The position numbers and the translations under genes are program-made. This document shows positions 1 through 12,264 of a DNA stretch of 64,000 nucleotides, in pieces. Every line of letters begins with the position of its first letter. Position 1 is the stretch's first letter. The notes under the pieces are model-generated. The model searched no databases, had not been told where the DNA came from, and was given only the letters and a program-made list of their open reading frames with translations. The stretch is from Streptomyces sp. SLBN-31 (GTDB taxonomy: Bacteria; Actinomycetota; Actinomycetes; Streptomycetales; Streptomycetaceae): the NCBI RefSeq assembly GCF_006715395.1, contig NZ_VFNC01000002.1, positions 2,108,001 to 2,172,000 on the forward strand, read 5' to 3'.

Positions 1-4470
<4,470 letters not shown>

Positions 4471-4965
4471 ATGTTTTCCCGTAATCGGGATGAACACCAC
4501 GAGAGCGGAACAGTCAGGCGGAATGAGCCCGACCGTTCACAGCGTCCTCGCTGTGTTTTCTTCAAAGGAACCTCGCCACCAGGAAATCCCGGTGTCGGGG
4601 TATCAACATATCTGGCGTTGACTTTTGGCACGCTGTTGAGTTCTCAAGGAACGGTCGCTTCCTTCGTACTCACCCTCTCGGGCTTTCCTCCGGGCGCTTC
4701 CCTTCGGTCTTGCGTTTCCGACTCTATCAGATCCTTTCGGGCCTGATTCCCTGTCGGCGGGGCCTTTCGACATTCACTACGTTAGTCGATTCCCTTGAGA
4801 ACTCATAATCGAGTTCCGCGAGTTCGAATTCAGGCATGCGGACATGACGAATTCGACCCCGCCAGGGGTTGATCGAAGGTAGTGGTTTGGCCGCTTCCGG
4901 CTGCTGGCGAACGCCGTACCCGGTTCAAGCGGCTCGGGCTACATTACGCACCTCGCAAGGGCGCG
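4471..4965 (-). promoter_or_regulatory. rRNA operon leader and promoter region
   Basis: This 495-bp gap holds no credible protein gene. The minus strand at 4627-4650 reads TCCTTGAGAACTCAACAGCG then TGCC, the leader motif that commonly precedes actinomycete 16S genes. TAGAGT at 4721-4726 (context CTGATAGAGTCGG) is a good -10 candidate, and TAACGT at 4779-4784 is a second. No convincing -35 hexamer was assigned to either, so the number and position of promoters are inferred. The gap lies just downstream of the glycosylase gene, which points the same way. Confidence 0.6.
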
Positions 4966-5607
4966 TCAACTTCGGCGGCGCCTGGGCACATGGGCCCGGT
5001 AGGGGCTCACCGTGGGGTCGTCGGCGACCCAGAAGCGCCAGGGGTGGACGCCCCCTTCACCAGCGACTCCGGTGCGTGGGCCGTTGCATACCTGGTCGGA
5101 CGCGACCGCCCTGCCGGTCAGCATCCTCAGCGGGGTCTCGCCGGAGGCGCACGCGTCCGTGCCGTCCAGGGCGCGGTCGACGCCGAGGGCCGTGGCCAGG
5201 CGGGCCGGGCCTTTGGCCAGTTCCTTGTCGTTCCGGGCCGAGAGTCGACGCTTGCGGGCGTGTTCGGCGCCCTCGACGACCTCGCCGGCCCGCAGCAGGA
5301 CCGCGCTCGCCCTGCCCTCGGGACCGCACACCAGGTTCATGCAGAACCACATGCCGTAGGTGAAGTAGACGTACACATGGCCGGGCGGACCGAACATCAC
5401 GTCATTGCGGGCGCTCCGGCCACGATAGGCGTGGGAGCCGGGGTCGTTCGGGCCGTCGTAGGCCTCCACCTCCGTGAGGCGGACGGCTATCGGACCGTCG
5501 GGGGTCGTACGGACCAGGATGCGGCCGAGGAGGTCGGGGGCGACTTCCAGGACGGGGCGGTCGAAGAACTCCCTGGGGAGTGGCGTACGGTCCGTGGGCG
5601 CGATCAT
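4966..5607 (-). CDS. DNA-3-methyladenine glycosylase (AAG/MPG family)
   Basis: This 213-residue cytoplasmic base-excision repair enzyme removes alkylated purines such as 3-methyladenine. The active-site segment [20 protein letters not shown] (45-64) aligns with the human AAG signature. By that alignment Glu48 is the catalytic acid, with Tyr50 and His59 as pocket residues. The following run ([14 protein letters not shown], 78-91) is typical of the family, and the length is normal for bacterial members. The ATG start gives the expected N-terminus (LPREFFDRP). The gene stands alone and reads toward the rRNA operon, and I saw no clear operator. Confidence 0.93.
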   Translation of the reverse strand: MIAPTDRTPLPREFFDRPVLEVAPDLLGRILVRTTPDGPIAVRLTEVEAYDGPNDPGSHAYRGRSARNDVMFGPPGHVYVYFTYGMWFCMNLVCGPEGRASAVLLRAGEVVEGAEHARKRRLSARNDKELAKGPARLATALGVDRALDGTDACASGETPLRMLTGRAVASDQVCNGPRTGVAGEGGVHPWRFWVADDPTVSPYRAHVPRRRRS

Positions 5608-5753
5608 GCCGTCCGAGGGTAGTGCAGGCGGGTCGATGCCAAGGGCTGGTCAAGGTTCCGTCTCCTTGCCAGGGTGTGGGGCGGAACCGGCCGTGCCCGG
5701 ATCGCGTTTACAGGGATCAAGGGTCCGCACGTACCGCACGTATAGGGAGAAAC

Positions 5754-6536
5754 ATGGGGTTCAAGAAGCTGCTCGCGAGTCTGGGGGCCGGTGGGGCTTC
5801 GGTCGAGACGGTGCTGACCGAGGTCAACACCGTTCCGGGCGGCGTCGTCCAGGGTGAGGTGCGGATCCAGGGCGGGTCCGTGAACCAGGAGATCGAGGGT
5901 CTGTCCGTCGGTCTGCAGGCCAAGGTCGAGGTCGAGAGCGGCGACGAGGAGTACAAGCAGAACATCGAGTTCACCAAGGTGCGGCTCGGTGGCGCTTTCG
6001 AGCTGCAGGCCGGGGCCGTGCACGCCGTGCCGTTCGGGCTGGAGATCCCGTGGGAGACGCCGATCACCATGATCGACGGGCAGGCGCTGCGCGGGATGAA
6101 CATCGGCGTGACGACCGAGCTGGCGATCGCCCGGGCCGTCGACTCCGGTGACCTGGACCCGATCAACGTGCACCCGCTGCCGGCGCAGAAGGCGATCCTG
6201 GACGCCTTCATCCAGCTGGGCTTCCGCTTCAAGAACGCGGACATGGAGCGCGGCCACATCCGCAACACGCGGCAGCGGCTGCCGTTCTACCAGGAGATCG
6301 AGTTCTACCCGCCGTCGCAGTACCGGGGGCTGAACCAGGTCGAGCTGAGCTTCGTGGCCGACGAGCACGCGATGGACGTCGTGCTGGAGATGGACAAGAA
6401 GCCGGGGCTGTTCAGCGAGGGCAGTGACACCTTCCGGTCGTTCCAGGTGGGGCTGAACGACTTCCACGGGACCGACTGGGCGGCCTACCTCAACCAGTGG
6501 CTGTCCGAGGTCGGCAGCAAGCGCAACTGGTTCTAG
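5754..6536 (+). CDS. SpoOM-like sporulation-control protein (arrestin fold)
   Basis: This 260-residue protein matches the Spo0M/SpoOM family of arrestin-like beta-sandwich proteins, which affect sporulation timing in Bacillus. Its exact job in Streptomyces is not established here. The opening MGFKKLLASLGAGGASVETV and the acidic central strands are characteristic. There is no signal peptide or membrane segment, so it is cytoplasmic. The ATG at 5754 follows a GGGAGAAAC ribosome site and fits the family N-terminus better than upstream in-frame starts. The PEBP gene follows 43 bp later on the same strand and may be co-transcribed. Confidence 0.88.
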   Translation: MGFKKLLASLGAGGASVETVLTEVNTVPGGVVQGEVRIQGGSVNQEIEGLSVGLQAKVEVESGDEEYKQNIEFTKVRLGGAFELQAGAVHAVPFGLEIPWETPITMIDGQALRGMNIGVTTELAIARAVDSGDLDPINVHPLPAQKAILDAFIQLGFRFKNADMERGHIRNTRQRLPFYQEIEFYPPSQYRGLNQVELSFVADEHAMDVVLEMDKKPGLFSEGSDTFRSFQVGLNDFHGTDWAAYLNQWLSEVGSKRNWF

Positions 6537-6579
6537 GCTCGGGAACCACTGATTCCGTAACCGATCAGGAGGTACCGAG

Positions 6580-7119
6580 GTGTCCGAGCTCAAGCGGCGG
6601 CCGCTCCCCCACGACTTCCACCCGCCCGTGCCGTCGTTCACGGTCACGAGTGAGGACGTGCGGGAAGGCGCCACGCTCAAGGACGCTCAGGTCTACGCGG
6701 CCGGCAACACCTCGCCGCAGCTGCGCTGGGAGGGCTTCCCCGCCGAGACCAGGAGCTTCGCCGTCACCTGCTACGACCCCGACGCGCCGACGGGCAGCGG
6801 GTTCTGGCACTGGGTGGTGTTCGACATCCCGGCCTCCGTGACGGAGCTGCCGGCCGGTGCGGGCAGCGGCAAGTTCGAGGGGCTGCCCGAGGGCGCGGTC
6901 CAGGCGCGCAACGACTACGGGTCCAAGGACTTCGGCGGTGCCGCTCCGCCCGCCGGGGACGGGCCGCACCGGTACGTGTTCACGGTGTACGCCGTGGACC
7001 AGGAGAAGCTCGGTCCGGACGCGGACGCGTCCCCGGCCGTCGTGGGCTTCAACCTGCGGTTCCACACGATCGCCCGTGCGCAGCTCGTCGGTGAGTACGA
7101 GGTGCCCGCCGAAGACTGA
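6580..7119 (+). CDS. YbhB/YbcL-type phosphatidylethanolamine-binding protein (PEBP)
   Basis: This 179-residue protein is a bacterial PEBP/Raf-kinase-inhibitor-like member. The signature [15 protein letters not shown] lies at 64-78, and the later [11 protein letters not shown] strand completes the ligand-pocket side. Bacterial relatives have poorly defined roles, so no substrate is claimed. No signal peptide is seen, so it is probably cytoplasmic. The GTG start at 6580 follows a strong AGGAGG at about 6567-6572. A rho-independent terminator ends the unit right after the gene. Confidence 0.92.
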   Translation: MSELKRRPLPHDFHPPVPSFTVTSEDVREGATLKDAQVYAAGNTSPQLRWEGFPAETRSFAVTCYDPDAPTGSGFWHWVVFDIPASVTELPAGAGSGKFEGLPEGAVQARNDYGSKDFGGAAPPAGDGPHRYVFTVYAVDQEKLGPDADASPAVVGFNLRFHTIARAQLVGEYEVPAED

Positions 7120-7135
7120 CGTTCATGGAACGTTT

Positions 7136-7178
7136 GCCCGCCTCTGGTCTTGGAATTGATCAGAGGCGGGCAGTTTTT
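7136..7178 (+). terminator. Rho-independent terminator after the PEBP gene
   Basis: An 11-bp stem (GCCCGCCTCTG at 7136-7146 with CAGAGGCGGGC at 7161-7171) is followed by AGTTTTTATT. A T-tract like this is uncommon in Streptomyces and makes the call strong. It separates the SpoOM/PEBP unit from the HNH gene. Confidence 0.9.
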
Positions 7179-7262
7179 ATTGCGTTGTCCATCTCGGCGT
7201 GCCCGGCCAGAGTTGATCCAGCCCGCCAGGGGGTGGGCCGATTGCACGGGAGGTGGGCTGGA

Positions 7263-7769
7263 ATGCGGGACACGCTGGTTCTGAACGCGAGCTTCGAGCC
7301 GCTGTCGACGGTGACGTTGAACCGCGCCGTCGTGCTGGTGCTGCAGGACAAGGCCGTGGTCGAGCAGGCCCACCCCGAACTGCGCATGCGCGGTGCCGAT
7401 GTGGACATACCGGCGCCGCGGGTGATCCGGTTGTGCAGGTACGTGAGGGTGCCGTTCCGAAGACAAGCGCCGTGGTCGAGGCGGGGGGTGCTGGTCAGGG
7501 ACCGGCACCGGTGCGCGTACTGCGGGCGCAGGGCGACGACCGTGGACCATGTGGTGCCGCGGGCGCAGGGTGGTCAGGACTCCTGGCTGAACACGGTGGC
7601 CTCGTGCGCGGAGGACAATCACCGTAAGGCCGACCGGACTCCGGAGCAGGCGGGGATGCCGTTGCTGCGGCAGCCGTTCGAGCCGACTCCGGCCGATGCG
7701 ATGCTGTTGGCCCTGGGCACCGAGGACTTCGACGCGCTGCCCGACTGGCTGGCGCGGGAGGCCGCGTAG
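7263..7769 (+). CDS. HNH endonuclease family protein
   Basis: This 168-residue protein has a C-terminal zinc-finger HNH nuclease fold: CAYC at 84-87, DH at 95-96, C115 and NH at 119-120. The N-terminal half (RDTLVLNASFEPLSTVTLNR) is the conserved leader of an actinobacterial HNH family. It probably cleaves or nicks DNA with a divalent metal, but the biological substrate is unknown. The start at 7263 follows GGGAGGTGGGC. An upstream in-frame ATG at 7125 would add 46 residues that overlap the preceding terminator, so it was rejected. No methylase or restriction partner is adjacent. Confidence 0.88.
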   Translation: MRDTLVLNASFEPLSTVTLNRAVVLVLQDKAVVEQAHPELRMRGADVDIPAPRVIRLCRYVRVPFRRQAPWSRRGVLVRDRHRCAYCGRRATTVDHVVPRAQGGQDSWLNTVASCAEDNHRKADRTPEQAGMPLLRQPFEPTPADAMLLALGTEDFDALPDWLAREAA

Positions 7770-7781
7770 GGCACACGTGGA

Positions 7782-7817
7782 ACTGGGGCCCGTCTCCCGA
7801 GGGAGGGGGGCCCCAGT
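7782..7817. terminator. Bidirectional terminator between HNH and SPFH genes
   Basis: ACTGGGGCCC at 7782-7791 pairs with GGGCCCCAGT ending at 7817. The hairpin lies between two convergent genes and can serve both. Confidence 0.75.
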
Positions 7818-7836
7818 CACGTACACGGGACGGGCG

Positions 7837-8784
7837 TCAGTCGATCGACGGCTTCTCCCGGCGTTCGGTGGCCTTCTCCGAGCCGGCGCCTCCGCCCGAA
7901 CCACCGCCCATGGGGCCGAAGTTGCCCATGGCGCCGGACAGGCCCTTGAGGGCGTCGCCGATCTCGCTGGGCACGATCCAGAGCTTGTTGGCGTCTCCCT
8001 CGGCGATCTTCGGGAGCATCTGGAGGTACTGGTAGGAGAGGAGCTTCTGGTCCGGGTCGCCGGCGTGGATCGCCTCGAAGACCGTGCGGACGGCCTGGGC
8101 CTCGCCCTCGGCGCGCAGGGCGGCGGCCTTGGCCTCACCCTCGGCGCGCAGGATCTGGGACTGCTTCTCACCTTCGGCGGTGAGGATGGCGGCCTGGCGC
8201 GTACCTTCGGCGGTGAGGATCGCGGCGCGCTTGTCACGGTCGGCGCGCATCTGCTTCTCCATCGAGTCCTGGATGGAGGTGGGCGGTTCGATCGCCTTGA
8301 GTTCGACGCGGTTGACGCGGATGCCCCACTTGCCGGTGGCCTCGTCGAGGACGCCGCGCAGGGCCGCGTTGATCTCCTCGCGGGAGGTCAGGGTCCGCTC
8401 GAGGTCCATGCCACCGATGATGTTGCGGAGTGTGGTGACGGTGAGCTGCTCGATGGCCTGGATGTAGCTGGCGACCTCGTAGGTCGCGGCCCGCGCGTCG
8501 GTCACCTGGTAGTAGATGACCGTGTCGATGTTCACGACCAGGTTGTCCTGGGTGATCACCGGCTGCGGCGGGAACGGTACGACCTGTTCACGCAGGTCGA
8601 TGCGGTTGCGGATGGTGTCGATGAAGGGGACCACGATGTTGAGGCCCGCGTTGAGTGTCCGCGTGTAGCGGCCGAAGCGCTCGACGATGGCGGCGCTGGC
8701 CTGCGGGATGACTTGGATGGTCCTGATCAGGGCGATGAAGACCAACACCACCAGAATGATCAGGACGATGATGACCGGTTCCAT
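7837..8784 (-). CDS. SPFH/Band 7 (stomatin/prohibitin-like) membrane protein
   Basis: This 315-residue protein begins with one hydrophobic segment (about 3-22, VIIVLIILVVLVFIALI). A Band 7 domain follows (about 25-185, with RIDLREQVV and the SREEINAALRGVLDEATGKW block). Then comes an Ala/Glu-rich coiled coil (about 187-235) with AEGE-type repeats. Relatives such as QmcA and stomatins build membrane scaffolds and often pair with NfeD proteins, as here: an NfeD gene lies 131 bp upstream on the same strand. A role in membrane microdomain organisation is inferred from that pairing. Confidence 0.93.
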   Translation of the reverse strand: MEPVIIVLIILVVLVFIALIRTIQVIPQASAAIVERFGRYTRTLNAGLNIVVPFIDTIRNRIDLREQVVPFPPQPVITQDNLVVNIDTVIYYQVTDARAATYEVASYIQAIEQLTVTTLRNIIGGMDLERTLTSREEINAALRGVLDEATGKWGIRVNRVELKAIEPPTSIQDSMEKQMRADRDKRAAILTAEGTRQAAILTAEGEKQSQILRAEGEAKAAALRAEGEAQAVRTVFEAIHAGDPDQKLLSYQYLQMLPKIAEGDANKLWIVPSEIGDALKGLSGAMGNFGPMGGGSGGGAGSEKATERREKPSID

Positions 8785-8822
8785 CGTCGTTCCCCGTACC
8801 CTTCTCCGCCTCGGCGCTCTCG

Positions 8823-8869
8823 GAAGATCTTATGGTTGTTGAAGATCTTGCTGGTCGAGTCTGACAGAC
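8823..8869. repeat. Repeated AAGATCTT palindromes plus GTCTGACAGAC upstream of the SPFH gene
   Basis: GAAGATCTT occurs at 8823-8831 and again at 8841-8849, 18 bp apart; each contains the palindrome AAGATCTT. The perfect palindrome GTCTGACAGAC follows at 8859-8869. All lie in the 131-bp gap between the NfeD and SPFH genes, where an SPFH promoter would be. A regulatory role is inference only. Confidence 0.45.
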
Positions 8870-8915
8870 CGTCGTACAACTCGTGGGCTGTTCGTATCAG
8901 TTGAGTCCTACGAGG

Positions 8916-9368
8916 TCAGATGACGATGGCGGTCGCTCCCTCGATCTCCACGACATCTACTTCCTGGCCTACTTCGTAGGCCCGTTCGGTGTCGAGGGCG
9001 CGGGCCGACCAGACCTCGCCGGCGAGCTTGATCCGGCCACCGGAGCCGTCGACACGTTCCAGCACGACGGCTTGCTTGCCCTTCAAGGCGTCCACGCCGG
9101 TGGCGAGTTGGGGGCGCTGTGCGCTGTGCCGGAGCGCGATGGGCCGTACCACCGCGATCAGTGCGACGGAGACGACGACGAAGGCGAGGACCTGGGCCAC
9201 GACGTCGAAGCCCAGTCCGGCGAAGACGGCGGCGGCTACGGCGCCCACGGCGAGCATGCCGAACTCGGGCATCGCCGTGACCACGAGCGGGATTCCGAGC
9301 GCGGCCGCGCCGACGAGCCACCACACCCATGCGTCGATGTCGTTCACATGGTCATGGTATGACCGCAA
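8916..9368 (-). CDS. NfeD-like membrane protein with C-terminal OB fold
   Basis: This 150-residue protein has hydrophobic segments over roughly residues 12-75. A C-terminal OB-fold-like domain follows (about 88-150, from GKQAVVLERVDGSGGRIKLA to the EVDVVEIEG strand), the layout of short NfeD proteins. NfeD proteins act with SPFH/stomatin partners at the membrane. The partner lies just downstream on the same strand, although the 131-bp gap suggests the second gene has its own promoter. No protease domain is present, so it is the short form. Confidence 0.88.
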   Translation of the reverse strand: MRSYHDHVNDIDAWVWWLVGAAALGIPLVVTAMPEFGMLAVGAVAAAVFAGLGFDVVAQVLAFVVVSVALIAVVRPIALRHSAQRPQLATGVDALKGKQAVVLERVDGSGGRIKLAGEVWSARALDTERAYEVGQEVDVVEIEGATAIVI

Positions 9369-9396
9369 GTCCCTTTGCCGACAGGGCGCAAGGGCC

Positions 9397-10194
9397 TCAG
9401 GTCAGCGGCAGACCGCGGGCGGTCCAGCGGTCGCCGGCCTGTTCGACGACGAGCGGCAGGCCGAAGCAGAGGGAGAGGTTGCGGGAGGTGAGTTCGAGCT
9501 CCAGCGGGCCGGCGGCGAGGACCTTGCCCTGACGGATCATCAGGACGTGGGTGAAGCCGGGGGCGATCTCCTCGACGTGGTGGGTGACCATCAGCATGGA
9601 GGGGGCGATCGGGTCGCGGGCGAGGCGGCCGAGGCGGCGTACGAGGTCCTCGCGGCCGCCGAGGTCGAGGCCGGCGGCGGGCTCGTCGAGGAGGAGCAGC
9701 TCGGGGTCGGTCATCAGGGCGCGGGCGATGAGGGTGCGCTTGCGCTCGCCCTCGGAGAGGGTGCCGAACTTCCGGTCGAGGTAGTCGCTCATGCCGAGGC
9801 GGTCGAGGAAGGCGCGGGCGCGCTGCTCGTCGATGTCCTCGTACTCCTCCTGCCAGCCCGCGGTCATGCCGTACGCGGCGGTCAGGACGGTCTGCAGGAC
9901 GGTCTGGCGCTTGGGGAGCTTGTCGGCCATGGCGATGCCGGCCACGCCGATGCGGGGGCGCAGCTCGAAGACGTCGGTGCCGGGCTTGCCGAGGGTCTCG
10001 CCGAGGATGGTGGCGGTGCCCTTGCTGGGGTAGAGGTAGCTGGAGGCGACGTTGAGGAGGGTGGTCTTGCCCGCGCCGTTGGGACCGAGGATGACCCAGC
10101 GCTCGCCTTCCTTGACCGACCAGGAGACCTGGTCCACCAGAGCCCGGCCCTCCCGGACCACGGATACGTCCTGAAGCTCCAGAACATCGCTCAT
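9397..10194 (-). CDS. ABC transporter ATP-binding protein, stand-alone
   Basis: This 265-residue ATPase has Walker A GPNGAGKTT (37-45), signature LSEGE (146-150) and Walker B LLLLDE (167-172), so it should hydrolyse ATP. The ERWVILGPNGAGKTTLLN opening resembles the YlmA/ModF-like group of soluble ABC ATPases. No permease or binding protein is adjacent, so the partner and substrate cannot be named. The ATG at 10194 fits the standard N-terminus; the upstream open frame is not homologous-looking. It is divergent from the hypothetical gene at 10338. Confidence 0.85.
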   Translation of the reverse strand: MSDVLELQDVSVVREGRALVDQVSWSVKEGERWVILGPNGAGKTTLLNVASSYLYPSKGTATILGETLGKPGTDVFELRPRIGVAGIAMADKLPKRQTVLQTVLTAAYGMTAGWQEEYEDIDEQRARAFLDRLGMSDYLDRKFGTLSEGERKRTLIARALMTDPELLLLDEPAAGLDLGGREDLVRRLGRLARDPIAPSMLMVTHHVEEIAPGFTHVLMIRQGKVLAAGPLELELTSRNLSLCFGLPLVVEQAGDRWTARGLPLT

Positions 10195-10337
10195 GAGCGC
10201 GTTGTCTCCCCTTGCAGTGTGACCGGTCTCGGGTCGGCGTCTCGGCTGTCGCGTGCGCTTGTGGGCGCAGCCCTCGAAGAAATCTACGCCACTGGTCGGC
10301 AGGTCCATTCCATCGGTCCGGTCCTTAGGGTGGGGGC

Positions 10338-11126
10338 ATGTTCTCGGAACCGCGCTCTGGACGCCTTGCCGCTTGGGGAAACGCCCTTTTGGCCGGACTT
10401 GTCTCTCCGGACGACGCCGTCATCGCGATCGTCGGGGAGGACGCGGTGCACCGGATGGAGGGGCTGCCCGGCGAGTCGGGGCAGGTGGGGCTGTCGCTCG
10501 GGCTGGGGCGGCTGCGGGCGCTGGGGGTGGCCGGTCTGCGGGTCGCGCTGCCGGCCCCCGGGCATCCGCTGGGGCTGAGCGGGCCGCCGGAGTTCAACGC
10601 GCGGGCGATGGAGGCCGAGGAGGCCGTGGTCTGTCGCGGCGCCGCACTGGGGCTGGTGCCGGAGGTGTACGAGACCGGTCCCGACGGTGATGTGCATGTC
10701 GAGGTCGTCTGGCACTGTCTGCCGGTGCGGGAGGCGCCGCCGGCCGATGTGCCGTCGCTCGGTGAGGCGGAGCGGGAGCTGGCGGAGGCGCTTCGCGAGG
10801 CGACCGAGGTGTTGTCGCGGTTGGACGTAGCCGGGTCGGGGCCGGTGGCGGAGGCGGCGATCGACGCGTACCGGGCGCGGGCCGAGCGGGGCCGGGAGGT
10901 ACTGGCGCCGGGGTATCCGCCGCGGGCGGTCCGAGTGCTGGAGCTGGCGCAGCGGGTGGGGCTGCTGGTGTCCCTCGCCTACGACAACGGGCATGGGGGC
11001 GCGGTGAGTTCGGCCGAGATGGGAGCGCGGGCGCAGGCGTTGCGGCCGGTGGAGCGGACAGCTCGCCGGGCCCAGGTCGCCGCGTACAACGCGTATGTGG
11101 AGGAGCGGGAGCGGGGCATGAGGTGA
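10338..11126 (+). CDS. Conserved actinobacterial hypothetical protein
   Basis: This 262-residue protein does not belong to a family I can name. There is no signal peptide and no transmembrane segment. It is rich in Ala, Glu and Arg. A central basic/acidic helix region spans about 135-190 (EAERELAEALREATEVL), and the C-terminal helix ends RRAQVAAYNAYVEERERG. Its codon use matches its neighbours, so it is a real gene. It is divergent from the ABC ATPase gene (143-bp gap) and convergent with the chaplin gene. No function is assigned. Confidence 0.8.
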   Translation: MFSEPRSGRLAAWGNALLAGLVSPDDAVIAIVGEDAVHRMEGLPGESGQVGLSLGLGRLRALGVAGLRVALPAPGHPLGLSGPPEFNARAMEAEEAVVCRGAALGLVPEVYETGPDGDVHVEVVWHCLPVREAPPADVPSLGEAERELAEALREATEVLSRLDVAGSGPVAEAAIDAYRARAERGREVLAPGYPPRAVRVLELAQRVGLLVSLAYDNGHGGAVSSAEMGARAQALRPVERTARRAQVAAYNAYVEERERGMR

Positions 11127-11148
11127 GCTCCGCCCGCGGACGGCTGAA

Positions 11149-11176
11149 CGGCCTCCCGGACGGGGCCGGGAGGCCG
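11149..11176. terminator. Hairpin between convergent genes
   Basis: CGGCCTCCCGG at 11149-11159 pairs with CCGGGAGGCCG at 11166-11176, leaving a 6-nt loop. The hairpin lies between the convergent hypothetical and chaplin genes, as expected of a bidirectional terminator. Confidence 0.7.
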
Positions 11177-11204
11177 GAGATCACTGCACGCCGGGTGGCG
11201 GACG

Positions 11205-11453
11205 TCAGCCGTTGACGCCCAGGTTGCCGAAGGCGGGGTTCAGCACGCCGATGACGTTCACGCTGTTGCCCACGGCGTTGACCGGGACGTGGACCGGGGC
11301 CTGAACGAGGTTGCCCGACAGCACGCCGGGCGAGCCCACGGCCTGGCCGTCGGCGTGCGAGCCGCCGGTGGTGGCGGAGGCCATCCCGGCTCCCGCGGCG
11401 ATCAGACCGCCGGCCACCATCGTCACGGCCGCTGCCTTCTTCAGGTTCTTCAC
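11205..11453 (-). CDS. chpE: Short chaplin, cysteine-free (ChpE type)
   Basis: This 82-residue precursor has a Sec signal peptide (about 1-27, ending GAGMASA). A single chaplin domain follows (about 37-82), including GSPGVLSGNLVQAP and NVIGVLNPAFGN. Short chaplins are secreted, assemble into amyloid-like surface fibrils and help aerial hyphae leave the aqueous substrate. Most carry two cysteines. This one has none, which is the hallmark of ChpE. GTG start at 11453 with AGGAGGA just upstream. The gene is isolated from other chaplin genes. Confidence 0.95.
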   Translation of the reverse strand: MKNLKKAAAVTMVAGGLIAAGAGMASATTGGSHADGQAVGSPGVLSGNLVQAPVHVPVNAVGNSVNVIGVLNPAFGNLGVNG

Positions 11454-11622
11454 TTCTGAGTCCTCCTAGCGATCGCCGCGGCAGTCGCCGCAGCACGCAC
11501 TGGAGAACGGCGGAGATCCACGGAGGTTGCGCCATTCGGGGGACATTCCCACGACGGTATGAATCTCAGTCCGGAGCGGGACGCTCCGTGTTGCCGTGCC
11601 CTATCGGCGCGCGTGACGCGTT

Positions 11623-12264
11623 TCAGCCGGTCACGCCGTGTCGTACGGCCCACAGCGCGGCCTGCGTCCGGTCCGCCAGGTCCAGCTTCATCAGGATGTT
11701 CGACACATGGGTCTTGACCGTCTTCTCGGACAGGACGAGGGCGCGGGCGATCTCGCGGTTGGAACGGCCGTCGGCTATCAGGCCGAGCACCTCGCGCTCC
11801 CGCTCGGTGAGCGAACCGGCCCTTCCGGGTGTGGAGTTGGCCTCCTCCTGGGACAACAGGGCGATGGCCACCTCGGGTTGCAGGAGGATGTGTCCGGCGT
11901 GCACCGAGCGGATGGCGCCGGCGAGGGCGTCGGGGTCCACATCCTTGTAGACGTAGCCGGCGGCGCCCGCGCGCAGGGCCGGCACCACCGTGCGCTGTTC
12001 GGTGAAGCTGGTGACGATCAGCACGCGCGCGGGGTTGTCCAGTTCCCGGAGCCGGCGCAGGGCGTCCACGCCGTCGAGGCCCGGCATCTTGACGTCCATC
12101 AGCACGACGTCGGGCCTGAGTTCCTCGGCGCGGGCCACTCCCTCGGCGCCGTCGGCGGCCTCGCCCACGACCTCGATGTCGTCCTGCACCTCGAGAAAGG
12201 TGCGCAGGCCGCGGCGGACCACTTGGTGGTCGTCGACGAGCAGCACCCTGATTGCGTCAGCCAC
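11623..12264 (-). CDS. NarL/LuxR-family two-component response regulator
   Basis: This 213-residue regulator has a receiver domain with the acidic pair Asp11-Asp12, the phospho-acceptor Asp57 (VVLMDVKMPG) and Lys107. A C-terminal LuxR-type helix-turn-helix spans about 147-210 (SLTEREREVLGLIADGRSN, then SEKTVKTHVSNIL). It is translated after the histidine kinase, whose stop overlaps its start by 8 bp, so the two form a cognate pair. The target genes are unknown. A near-perfect 30-bp palindrome upstream of the kinase is a candidate autoregulatory site. Confidence 0.95.
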   Translation of the reverse strand: MADAIRVLLVDDHQVVRRGLRTFLEVQDDIEVVGEAADGAEGVARAEELRPDVVLMDVKMPGLDGVDALRRLRELDNPARVLIVTSFTEQRTVVPALRAGAAGYVYKDVDPDALAGAIRSVHAGHILLQPEVAIALLSQEEANSTPGRAGSLTEREREVLGLIADGRSNREIARALVLSEKTVKTHVSNILMKLDLADRTQAALWAVRHGVTG

